From the NCBI GenBank assembly GCA_000231825.2, contig JH720368.1, positions 283,654 through 347,653 on the forward strand: a stretch of 64,000 nt of DNA. Direction: 5' to 3'. The notes beneath the pieces are model-generated. The model was given only the letters and a program-made list of their open reading frames with translations. It was not told the origin of the DNA and ran no database searches. The translations under genes were made by a program, and so were the position numbers. Of this stretch, positions 1-10,281 are shown one piece after another; the stretch's first letter is position 1, and every line of letters starts with the position of its first letter. The DNA comes from Tetrahymena elliotti 4EA. Its lineage: Eukaryota > Ciliophora > Oligohymenophorea > Hymenostomatida > Tetrahymenidae.

Positions 1-129
1 TGATTGGATTGCTTGATTCAGGAGAAAGAGGAGGCTATTAAGAAGACTGCTTTGATACTTGACTCTTTGAACCTTTCTTTGATGAAGATGTTTACTGCTG
101 ACTGGATTTTGTATCTTCTATTTTTTTAT
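1..129 (+). CDS. Possible 3' end of a coding region cut by the left edge
   Basis: The first ~118 bases are about 40% G+C, against about 20% in the kilobase that follows, so they look like coding or otherwise selected sequence. Plus frame 1 is open and reads a charged-then-hydrophobic stretch that includes KEEAIKKTALILDSLNLSL. A potential donor GTTAAT lies at 130. The minus strand of the same bases is also open for about 30 codons, so strand is not settled. I do not recognise the product. It may be the last exon of a gene to the left, or a fragment of a repeat. Confidence 0.25.
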
Positions 130-134
130 GTTAA

Positions 135-660
135 TCAACTTAAAATACTAATAAAAAAATATTTCATTTAAGAAAGCACTAAAAAAAGAGAAACAATATC
201 TAAAAGAACATCTTTTTGCGATTGTTCAACAAATTATGCTTCAAACAATAATGAAAATAAAATTTTTCTTAAAATTATTTATTTAAAATAACATTTTATA
301 TTCACTTCTGAAGAATCACATTCACTATTTAAATAAGTTGTTTCTAAGTTTTCTTTCTTAAAGTTATTAAAAAATGCTAACCTTGGTCTTGATCGATAAC
401 CTAGTATGAATTGTTGGGTAGCTTTAACAAATTTATAACTATCTGATTTTTTTTTTATTTCATTTACTAAAAGGGATGGTGTTGATTTTTCTATGTGTTT
501 TCCTTTTTTTAATTTTCTTTAAGGTATAATATATAAATAATTATGTACTTTCAATGTTTTCGCGCTTTAATTTAAAGTTTTTTTCTTTTCATGTTTCAAT
601 ACAAAGAAATATGCAAAAACTAACCAAACAAACAAAGAAACTACTTTAACAAACAATCTC
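135..660 (-). CDS. Unrecognised protein with hydrophobic segments, incomplete at its 5' end
   Basis: Read on the minus strand with TGA as the only stop, an open frame runs down to a TGA at 135-137. The N-terminal part seen is a likely membrane helix (contains VVSLFVWLVFAYFFVL). A basic stretch follows, then a segment with ordinary protein composition (contains YKFVKATQQFILGYRSRPRL, then NNFKKENLETTYLNS). A second hydrophobic stretch lies before the stop. No start Met is visible in this frame, so a 5' exon is missing; the upstream limit (~660-760) is a guess. The family is not recognised. Support comes from amino-acid composition only. Confidence 0.4.
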
Positions 661-1611
661 ACTCCCCATATGAAATAAAATAATAATTGAAAAAACTATT
701 GATTGATCTTATTAGATAAATAGATCTCTTGTAATTAAAGAATAAAATTTGACTTAAAATATCACTAATTATTTTTTTATTGTTTATTATTTTTAAGAAT
801 CTTTATTTCTTTAACTTCTTTCATATCTTTTCAATGCTATAAAACTTCAATTTAATTTATCTATCTTTTTATTTGCAAGGAAATGGAAGTAAAAAATTAT
901 TAATTTTATCAGAAATTAACTCTAATTAAGATCTTCTTAATTAAAAGTAAGTGTAACTAACTTACTCAATAAATTAATTAACACAATAATTTTAAATTCT
1001 TGTTTCTAATTTATTATTCTAATCTCAATTAAATTAAAGCTAATCATTTCTCTATTTTTCTTAAAGACATAAATCACTCTGAAAGAAAAATCTCATTGTA
1101 AGTTAGACTCTATTATTTTAAATAGGTATATTTATTTTATTATCTAGTTCCACAATTAAATAATACAATTTTTTTATTTAATATTTTTATTTCTAACAGG
1201 TAAGATAGATTTTAAATTATTCTTTAAAAAATTTTTCTAAAATAAACTAGAAATATTAAATGAAAATACTTTCATATTTTTACAAATAATTGCATTTAAA
1301 ATAAAAAGCTGTATTCAAAATTATTATTTAAAAAAAATAATTTTGTTAATAAATAAAATTAGAAGAAATTTTTCTCAAAACAAGTCTTTCAAAATAAGTT
1401 ATTTGACTATTAAATTATTTTTCTTAGAAAGAAATCATTTAAATTTAAACAAAACGAAATAATTTTATTCAGGTTAAATTCATTAAAAAAATGAGCCATA
1501 AATTTAAACCAACGAGAAAATACAAATACAATTTTATTAAAATATTAAAAAAATTTATAACTAAAATCTAGAAATAAATTAATATTTTGATTTATCATTA
1601 AAGATTGTAAC
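661..1611. other. AT-rich intergenic stretch upstream of tRNA-Asn
   Basis: About 85% A+T with many homopolymer runs. No open frame of convincing composition on either strand with TGA as the only stop. Nothing further seen. Confidence 0.5.
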
Positions 1612-1685
1612 GCTCGATTAGCTCAGCTGGTTAGAGCATGCGGCTGTTAACCGCAAGGTCGTAGGTTCGATCCCTACATCGAGCG
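1612..1685 (+). tRNA. tRNA-Asn (anticodon GUU)
   Basis: A complete 74-nt cloverleaf can be folded by eye. The 7-bp acceptor stem pairs GCTCGAT (1612-1618) with ATCGAGC (1678-1684), with G1685 as discriminator. The D-arm has TAGCTCAGCTGGTTAGAGCA. The anticodon stem is TGCGG/CCGCA around the loop CTGTTAA, with anticodon GTT at 1646-1648. The T-arm loop is GGTTCGATCC. No intron. GUU decodes AAC/AAU, so this is not one of the suppressor-like Gln tRNAs that read UAA/UAG in ciliates. The internal A and B boxes are the standard Pol III promoter elements. Confidence 0.97.
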
Positions 1686-1686
1686 C

Positions 1687-1693
1687 TTTTTTT
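1687..1693 (+). terminator. Pol III oligo-T terminator
   Basis: A run of seven T begins two bases after the discriminator base of tRNA-Asn, the normal Pol III stop signal. Confidence 0.85.
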
Positions 1694-2285
1694 ATAAATT
1701 TTTTTCATTAAAAATTTATCTCAATTATCTTAAAAATAAAAAGAATAATTTTAGAATGCTTGAATAATTTATATAAATCTCATTTAATTTTGTTTATAAT
1801 AAGAAATAATTGTTGTTTTTAAAATTTTTTTACTTTTTACTTTTTAAAAATTGACAAATTTTCAAGTTTTTTTGATTAGTAAAATAAAATTGAAAATAGT
1901 ACCTTCTTTATCCTAGTTTATGATAATTTTATTTCTAAAGCATAATTTAAAACTAGAGTTAAAGTTTCAAGAAAGGTTGCTAGATCAGCTATTATAGAAT
2001 TGCTTGATAATGAATGAATTTTAATAATACTTTTATTTTGCTAATTTTTTAATATTAAGATGAAATTGAATAAGAAAAACTTTATACAAAAAGATATAAA
2101 ATATAAATTTTGAATTTGATAGACAAAGGAAAATGATTAAATAGATGAAATTATATTTATTTATTTTTTGAATTGATTAGAATTTGAAAGAAATATTTTA
2201 CAATTTGAATATGATTTTAACTTTGATTTTTAGCTTAAGCAAATATTTAAAATAAAATATTTAAGGAATTGTGATTAATTGTTAA
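1694..2285. other. AT-rich intergenic stretch
   Basis: Very AT-rich, between the tRNA and the 3' end of the minus-strand pseudokinase gene. No gene seen; probably carries the pseudokinase 3' UTR. Confidence 0.5.
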
Positions 2286-4079
2286 TCAATTTTAATTATT
2301 TTAAGCTATTACAAGCTTATCAAATTTTTAAAGTTTTTATGTTGATTAATTTCTAAATATTTATTCTCTTGGATCAGGATAAGATTCAGGTTCGTTAGGA
2401 TTGTCTTCGTCATCCCCATCAATTGAGCTGTTTTACTTTAATTATTAGATTTAAGGTGAGCGAATATTTTAAGCTTATCTACTATTATTGTTTGTTCTAG
2501 CAATAAAAGTACTTCTTTTTTTTTATTTTTACTATTATTATTTTTAATTTTCTTCTTTATCAAATGGTGTTACTTGGGTATTTTCAATCTATGAACTCTG
2601 ATCAGCATTAGATTTCAAACAGCTGCTTTTAAGCTTTGAATTAGAAAAGTTAGTGTTATTATTTAAGTTATTTTTTGTATTGGAAATTATTGTAGTTGCT
2701 ACATCTTCGTTGTTTTCAGTTAATAATAATGAGTAATTATTAATTGAATTTAAGAAAAAAGGATTTTAATCACATGATAATTCAAGATACTTGTTGTTGA
2801 CAATTTTCATATTGCAGCAAGGATTTAACGCATCTTGTGCTTGGGTATACTTTGAAGTGTAGGCTTCCAAAAGTTCTTACCAATCAAATCCTAAAAATAG
2901 ACCAGTCTATTGTATATCATAAAAAGATTAAGGTCTGTTGGATTTGTCATATCTGAGACAATACTGTATAAATTAAATAAATTCTGTAGGTACAGGTTCA
3001 TTATTATAAGAAAAGGCAGGATATGAAATAGTAGAAGAAGAGCTATTGTGTATATTATTTAATGTTTATTTTCTATCTTGAGTTTTAAAAGGATGTTTTC
3101 TGTAGATCATTTAGTATGCTATAATTCCAAGCTACCAATAGTCACTAGATGTATTCTAATTTTTTTACTTTATTTGCTCAGGACTTTAGTTTTCTTCTCT
3201 TAAATCAAAAACAAAAGATGTGTTTACTTATCTTTTTGATTTGATGAACTTAGAGTTACCAAAATCACAAAGACAAACATTCATCAATTCATCAAGCAAA
3301 ATGTTATCTAATTAGAGACCTCTGTATAAAATACTTTGCTCTTCATGAAGATATTAGAGACAAGCTACAATTTAAGCAAGAATTCTTTTTATTTCTTTCA
3401 ACTCTAAGACTTTTCTTGATATAATAAACTATTTTAATGTTCCATGGGGTTTGTAGTCAGTTACCAAGTAGATATTTTCTTAATCAGTGAATGCATATTC
3501 TAATTTAATAGTGTAAGAGCTATCTAACTTTTCTAATATATTTCTTTCTCTCCAAATATTTTCTAATTGATTTGTATATTTAAGATCTTATTTTTTTATG
3601 ACCTTCATAGCAAGAGGAACTTTGTCCTTATGACACAAGTAAACCTTACTTAGTTTATTTTCACATAAAGTTTTTACTATTTCAAATTACTAAAAGGTAA
3701 TTTTTTCATTTTATATGGCACTTTACTTAGTAATTTTGTAAGTGTTTTATTATTTTTAATTTTGATATTAGCTATTGATTCTTTTATTTATATAGGGTGT
3801 ACTGGTAGATCTTTTTTAAAATGAGTTATTTCTAGATTGATTTTATGATTTCAATGCCATGCAAAAATTTCTAGGCTTAATTTCTTTTGAGATATCCAAC
3901 TCATTTAATTAATTCAACAGTGAGCCACCACTAATCTAGCTAATGTTATTATTGTCATTAGTTCCTTGAATAATTTCAAGTTAACTTGATTTTAAGTCAT
4001 CATTATAAGCCTCTAAGATTGATTTAATAATTTGTTGTTCTCTGCTGTAATCAAATTTAGTGAAATCATAAGATACAGA
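2286..4079 (-). CDS. AGC-type protein kinase-like protein with degenerate active site (pseudokinase)
   Basis: A long minus-strand exon ends at TGA 2286-2288 and opens after an intron acceptor (AAATTTAG) at 4081-4080; exon 1 was not found, so the N-terminus is missing. After ~130 polar residues comes a kinase fold. Beta-3 Lys is in VPLAMKVI, and 'IYLVTDYKPHGTL' is the hinge. An AGC-style catalytic loop follows (YRGLQLDNILLD), then CDFGNSK and SSDYWQLGIIAYQM. Two features are lost. The glycine loop reads LCENKLSKVYL, with no GxGxxG. The catalytic Asp of Y/HRD is Gly (YRG). Lys of VAIK and Asp of DFG are retained, so nucleotide binding may persist while phosphotransfer probably does not. The tail is Q/N/S-rich and acidic. 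The AGC affinity is inferred from the YRxLxxxNILLD pattern. Confidence 0.85.
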
Positions 4080-4081
4080 CT

Positions 4082-4845
4082 AAATTTATTAACACCCAAA
4101 AAAATTAATTAATAAATGGAAAAAACTTTCAATGTATTAATTAATAAGGAGACTATTATTTATTTTAAATAAATTTGGTCAAGCTAGACTAAATCAACTA
4201 CAATCAATAAATTATTGTAAGCTGGCTAATTAAAAATTTTAATGTAAATTTGCTTGAACCAAATTATTGTATTTCTTTTATTGCAAAATATATGGATAGC
4301 TTACAGAAAATTTAAAAATAATTACCTCAGAATAATTGTCTTTTGGACTTGCTTCATTAGTTTGCTATTTCATTCTAGGGTCTTTCAAATCTATTCTAGA
4401 TTAAAGCTGGTATATTTTACCTTCTGGTTATTATTCTTATGTCTTCATTTTACAAAAAATAAATAAATAATGTTTTCTCTCTTATGGCTAAAATTAGAAC
4501 AAAATTTATGCATTCAAAATCTAGGCAAAAAAAAAATTGTAAGTAGGAATTGAAAACTGGTGAATTCACAATAAAATTAATCACAAGCTAACTTAATAAA
4601 AATTTATTTGTTTTTTTTTGAGTATTAAGATTTGTCTAAAATTTATTAGTTTAATTTAATAAATTTAGGTAGACATGTCCAATAAAAAGTAAATTCTACT
4701 ATATCAATAGAAACAAATTAAATTTGTGAGATTTGGTATGTACATCGAACTATTTCTCAAAATAGAATGATTATGTCATAATTTGTTTTAATAATTATTT
4801 AGAAGGGAATATGTGGCCCTTTAGTAATACTTGAATTTAAGTTTC
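4082..4845. other. Intergenic / possible exon 1 and promoter of the pseudokinase
   Basis: The first exon of the minus-strand pseudokinase should lie somewhere here. I could not pick a convincing ATG plus GT donor. A 70-codon standard-code ORF at 4254-4466 (plus) is hydrophobic and AT-driven, with no other support. Confidence 0.4.
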
Positions 4846-5055
4846 TCAAATGTTAATTAGATTGATATAAAAAAACAAAAGTACTTTAATTTAATTTTAT
4901 GAAAAATAGGATGAAGAAAGAGAAGAGCCATTCGAAGATGATGAAGAAGAAGAACTCATGAAAATTCCTCCTTTTACCTTTCTTCTAGACACATTGAGAT
5001 CTCCTCTATATTCTAGTGGATTAACACACATAGTGCAAGATTGGCTTGTTCCCAT
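4846..5055 (-). CDS. Small protein with myristoylation/palmitoylation-type N-terminus
   Basis: The minus-strand ATG at 5055 starts MGTSQSCTMCVNPLEYRGD. Gly2 followed by Ser/Thr and then two Cys within ten residues is the usual N-myristoyl plus S-palmitoyl membrane anchor, common in short ciliate signalling proteins. A Lys/Arg patch (SRRKVKGG) and an eight-Ser run follow, and the frame ends at TGA 4846 after 69 residues. The last ~17 residues are AT-rich and may be intronic, so the 3' end is uncertain. The opposite strand is also open over 4910-5110 with an acidic run, so strand choice is not certain. In-frame ATG codons exist further upstream (to 5118), but the MG start gives the anchor motif. 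Confidence 0.4.
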
Positions 5056-5119
5056 AATGTATCCGAGTATTAAGTAATAGATTATTAGTTCTCTTCTCCG
5101 TAAATGATTAAAAAGCACA

Positions 5120-6290
5120 ATGAATTTCGATCAATTTTTTGTTTAGAAAGAAAACTTTTACTTTTTGTTTTATTTTGACTGAATGATTATCAATTTTTTG
5201 ATTAATCAATATTTTACAATATTAACTAAGATATCAAATTCCGCAAAAATCTAAGGTCCCCCTTTTATTTTTTAACAATCCCCCACCAAAGATGTAAATA
5301 TGCAATATTAATTATTTGGTATTATTTTGAAAATGATTTGAATTGAATGAACAAGTTACTCTATCTTAATTTTGAAAATACATAGAAATAAGATAAATAT
5401 TACATACACTTATGATCCACTTCATATAAAATCAGCATTTTTGATTTTCATGCATTTATCTAACTAAGATTTCGATTAATTATTTATTGAAAATATATAT
5501 GTGGTTAAGCAATTAGAAATCTATTTATTTTCCACTTAACTTCTCCAATCCTTTAGATTTTAGTTTCTTAATTCCAGATGGACAACTCTTTTAAGTTGAT
5601 TAAAATGCTTGAATTAAATCCTGATTAATTTCCAGAGAATAATGAAAAATTATATTAGTTTTTACTATTTCAAAATTAAACTAATTTAAGTTGCTAAATC
5701 AAATATAGCACATCTCAAATTTCAAAAAGATATATAACCCCGCTAAAAAAATATCACTTAATCATTAACTCAAAAACAACAATATTTCTGTTAAAAGGTA
5801 ATATAGTTTATTTACTTCTTTTAAACAAATTGACTGACTAAATATTTATCAGAAAAAAACTTAAATACATAGTATTTTTATGAAAGCCTTAAAAATACTA
5901 GAACTTTTCAATTAAAAATACTTCTGTATATTCACAACTTAAAGAACTTATAATTAAACCCATGTTCTTTAACATTTAAAAAATATTCAATAAAGTGAAT
6001 GTGAATATTTTTCAAAATTATAAGGATTTTAAATTTTAAATAAAATTGCAAAAAAAAAAACCTTCTAATATAGGTATTTGTGTAATAGATATAATAGAGT
6101 AATTTGAACTTCCTTACTAAATAGAAAAGATTTATATACAAAAACAAATTCATAATTTACGTTATTTATTTTATTAAACTTTTATTAATTAGCCTAATTT
6201 TAAAGTGATTAGTTAAGGAAAGATAAATATCTCTTAAACTTCCAGCTAAAATTTTAAATATTTAGAATAGAAAATTAAATCAAACAGATT
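5120..6290. other. AT-rich intergenic stretch
   Basis: No convincing coding sequence on either strand. A 73-codon minus ORF at 5932-6153 consists of AT-driven residues (F, L, Y, I, K, N) and is treated as noise. Contains CCCCC-type islands near 5257-5284 of unknown meaning. Confidence 0.45.
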
Positions 6291-9043
6291 TCATTTAGCT
6301 AAAGTTATTTCATCAAGAAAAACATCAAAATCTTAATCTTTTATTTCTATTATGGATGTCTCAAAATCATCTTATTTGTATTAGAGGTTAAGAGCTTTAG
6401 CAGCAGACTAGAATTTGAATGCAAAATCACTATTATTTTAAATGGAAAAAATATTAATATTATTGACTTTAATATTATAAAAAATAATAATTTAATTTTA
6501 AGTACTTTTTAGTACTAGCAGAGTAATGGTTTCCAACAACACCAATTATTGTTTAAGTCTATGTAATAGAGTTTTTAATACTTAAGACAATTGGCTTTAT
6601 AGGTTGATTACTTTTTTACTTTTCTTTAAATATTCCCATCAAAAACAAAGCAAGCTTTTACAAAGAATAAGGATGCTAAAAGTATTAATTTTATGAGTAT
6701 GTGTCGTTATTTAATCTTAAAAATCTGAAATCACTACATTAGGTTATCAAATCTCTATCAATAACAAATTTGGCTAATTTTTAATACAATTTGTATTAAA
6801 TTATAATTTAATTTTTAAATATTTAGTTTATCCTAAATATATAAATAGATAATTTACCTTCATTTACCATAGCCTTTTAGAATTAAATAGCGATGTCAAT
6901 ACCTTTTAAAATTAAAACTGATTCTTTAGAAGATATTGTTTCATATGCCCACCAAAAATTCTTAATTCTATCAAAAATATCTTTTTCTTTATAATTTTTA
7001 GAGATTCCGTCTTCATTATTATCAGTAACTTTATCTGTGGAAATGCTTTGCTTTATTTAATTTAATAAAATATTAATTTTAGACAAAATACTTAAATTTA
7101 TGGTTCTAACTATTCAAATTAAATTCTAATATTACCCCAACCTTCAAAGGATCTTCAAATATGTTTTGTAATATTTATTTAGGGCATTCCAAAATAGCTG
7201 TTAAGCAATATACCATATCAGTAGAAGAGACTTATGTTTTTTCATCTATCTATCTAATAAATGAGTTGAATAGGACATTATATAATTTGTATTTAGTTGC
7301 AACACTGTGAATATTATCTTTTAATTTTTCCTTAAATTGTGTCTATATAATTAATATTTTTTATCAATTAATTGCTAATTTTTTAAATTAATTTATTATG
7401 ATTTACTTTCATGAATTTATATTATTGCTTAGCTTCTTCCAATGGTATTCCCAATAAAGCTATTAATCTTGTTATTTTTTAATCTCCATTTTCATTCCAA
7501 ATTTCAAGTTTAGTAGCAAAATAATTAGAATAATATATACTTTCATATAAATTCCAATTCCTTAAACAAATAAATCTATATCTAATTATTTATATTAATA
7601 AATCTATTAAATCTATTCACCACCATTCAAATTTAATATTACTCATTTGATGCTTCTATAAACCCAATATTTTTTTATCTTTATTCATTGGTAGTAGACT
7701 CATTCAAATCTTAACTGAATTCTATTAAAATATTATTTAAAAATTATTATTCCCAAATTCATAATAAATAAAAATCTCTTTATATTATTTATTTACCTGA
7801 TTTTTATATATTAACTTTCTCTACTTCTATAACTAACTCTTCATACATCTAATCATACTATTGCTATGTAATTTTTCCATGGATTAAAAGATCTGTAGCA
7901 CCTAAGATAGTATACCATAAATAATTATTGTTTTCTTTATTAGCTTATTAGCATATTTTATACATAAGCATACTAGTGGCTTTACCATAATAAAAACCTT
8001 CATAATAATTCTCCATTTTTTCTGGATTAAAAAAATTTTTATTTTTCTAAGATTGAAAACTTCTAAATTTTTACATTTATGCTATTCGATTTTTAGCTTC
8101 TTTTCCATTTTCTTTTCTTTAAGCTTTTTTTCACTTCTTCTTTTTCTTCTGTTTTTTTCTCTCCTATCTTTCTTTCCAAATTCTTCCTCTTCATCATCTT
8201 CATATGCTACATTTTTTCTTTTTTTATCTGTTTTATTCTTTTACTTATTTTCACCATTTTCATCATACTCATCTTCCTCATCCTCAACTTCATATTCCTA
8301 TAAATCATCATCATCTTCTTCACTATAATCTTAATCTTCATTATCTTCATCTGACATATTTTCATCTTCCTCATCATGTGCTGTCATTTGTAATATATCA
8401 TCTTCTCTTTCAGGACAGTTTTATTAATTCTATGTTCCATCATCAATTATTACAATCTTTGATTTAATTTAAAAGATTAAAATTTAGAGTGTGATTTTAG
8501 ACATTAAGCGAATATTTTAAAATAGAAATAGTTAAGCTAAAAAGCAATTTAATCAATTACATTATTTTTGTCTGTAATATTATGATGATGAATTGGTCTA
8601 TGATTATCAAAAATATATGCCTTAATTTTAGTTTTCTCAGTCACAAACCATTTTTAAGTAAGATCGAGAACACCACCACAATTAATAAATATCATACTTT
8701 ATATCTATTTTATTTGCTAAATGTAAAAATCATTTTTACTTTGAAATATTTACACTTTCACTTGTTTAACACTCATCTATAGATGCTTCCAACTAGCTAA
8801 AACCTGTAACAGGTAAAACTTTATAAGCTATATTATCACTCTTAAGTAATCCCTTGATATTTTAATAATTTTTGCTAATTCCTACTAATTTTTAAGTATA
8901 ATTTAATTTACTGTTAAAATTTTTAAAGAGCATAGAGAATCAGCATCAAATGCTACAAATATAAAGACTGTAACACAACCACTAATTGCCTTTTTTTATA
9001 TTTTTTCGTAGCAATGAATTATAGATGTTTGATCAATCAACAT
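6291..9043 (-). CDS. CDC45: DNA replication initiation factor CDC45
   Basis: CDC45 is the helicase co-factor that joins MCM2-7 and GINS in the CMG complex at replication forks. Start ATG is at 9043; stop TGA is at 6291-6293. The N-terminus contains VAFDADSLCSLKIL followed by LPVTGFSQLE, matching the family pattern VASDVDALCACKIL...LVPVSGWQELE. Then come FDNHRPIHHHNI (family DTHRP), VIIDDGT, and a long acidic then basic linker (8040-8440). The conserved block ENYYEGFYYGKATSMLMY is followed by LWYTILGATDLL. The C-terminus SIIEIKDQDFDVFLDEI aligns with the family end. The first intron (GTAAAT...ATCAAG) was placed so the alignment has no gap. Further AT-rich introns lie in the C-terminal half; not all junctions were resolved. 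Nuclear. Confidence 0.9.
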
Positions 9044-10281
9044 TTACCCTACTATTTGTTACTTATTTATTCTTATTAAACTAATAAAAAATTTATAAAT
9101 TGTTTATTACAAATCTAAATTTATATTTTAACATTAATTGATAAAAAATGATTTGTTAGAATCTTACTAAGTTTTTAATAAATTAAGTTCGCAAATTGTA
9201 AATTTCAAAATTTAAGCGCTAATCAATATTTATAATTGTTATTCTTAATTTTTCCGCAAAAAAAAAAATTATTAGTAAATATTTAAAAGCTTAAAATTTT
9301 AATTAATTAAGATAACATTAGAATATAAATAAATGTTTTTAAGAAAAACAAATTTTGATCATTAATATAACGATAAATATTTAAAATTAAATTTCTTTAC
9401 AATTTTAGGGATGAATACTAAACTAAATTCTCTTTTTTAAAATTCATTTCTAAAATGAAATCTATTTTTTTTTATTCAGATTTTTAAATCATTAAAAACA
9501 TTAACAATCAAGTTCTAATCTTTAGATTATTATAATAATTTATTTGTTTAAACATTTTTTCAAAAATATTTGCTTTTTTATGATCTCATTTTGACTAAAA
9601 AATCTTTAACATTTGACATTTATATCACAAAGAAAATTTAAAAATTCATTTTTTCTAATATCGAAAAATTAAAGAATATACTTGACATCAAAATAATAAT
9701 TTCTACATTCAAATGATCATGCATACAAATTTGAATTAATTAATTAAACATAATTTATTTTTTCAGCATCAAACTGATAAATTTTCTGATTCATTTTTTT
9801 GTAATATTTTTAGAATCTAAACATTTTTCTTTCAATCAGTTATAATATTTAAAAGAACTCTAAGCTCTCATATGCAGTATATTAAAATTTTCATGAAATT
9901 TAAAGATATTAAATTAAGCTAAAGAATAAAAAAAACTTTAAATATTAAAATTTATTTCATTTGACCTTTGAATATCTTATATTTTTAAAGAATAATTTAT
10001 CATATTTTTCAACATTTTTGCTTTGTTTTAAGAAAAAAGAAATATTTTACCAAATAAATTAAAAAACAAAAATTTATTTTTAAATAGAAATCTAGTGATA
10101 TGTTTTGTAATTATCCATAATCAATCAGAATTTAAATTACTTAAATTAGTAAATATATATATTGAATTCATCAATAATTTTATGTGGTAAGTTTTATATC
10201 TATTTTATACAGTAAAAAATTTGATTTAATAATATTCTTTTTAGTCATATTTATCTTAAAGATTTCTAAAAGTTTTACTTT
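9044..10281. other. Divergent promoter region between CDC45 and the CEP104-like gene
   Basis: About 1.24 kb of very AT-rich DNA separating two genes that point away from each other. No coding sequence seen on either strand. Confidence 0.6.

Noticed and set aside
4254..4466. 70-codon plus ORF
   Set aside because: Composition is what random AT-rich DNA gives (F, L, I, Y, K); no flanking support.
5932..6153. 73-codon minus ORF
   Set aside because: AT-driven residues only, located in a long gap without other coding signals.
8053..8467. Ser/Phe- and His-rich plus ORFs
   Set aside because: Antisense shadow of the acidic linker of CDC45 on the minus strand.
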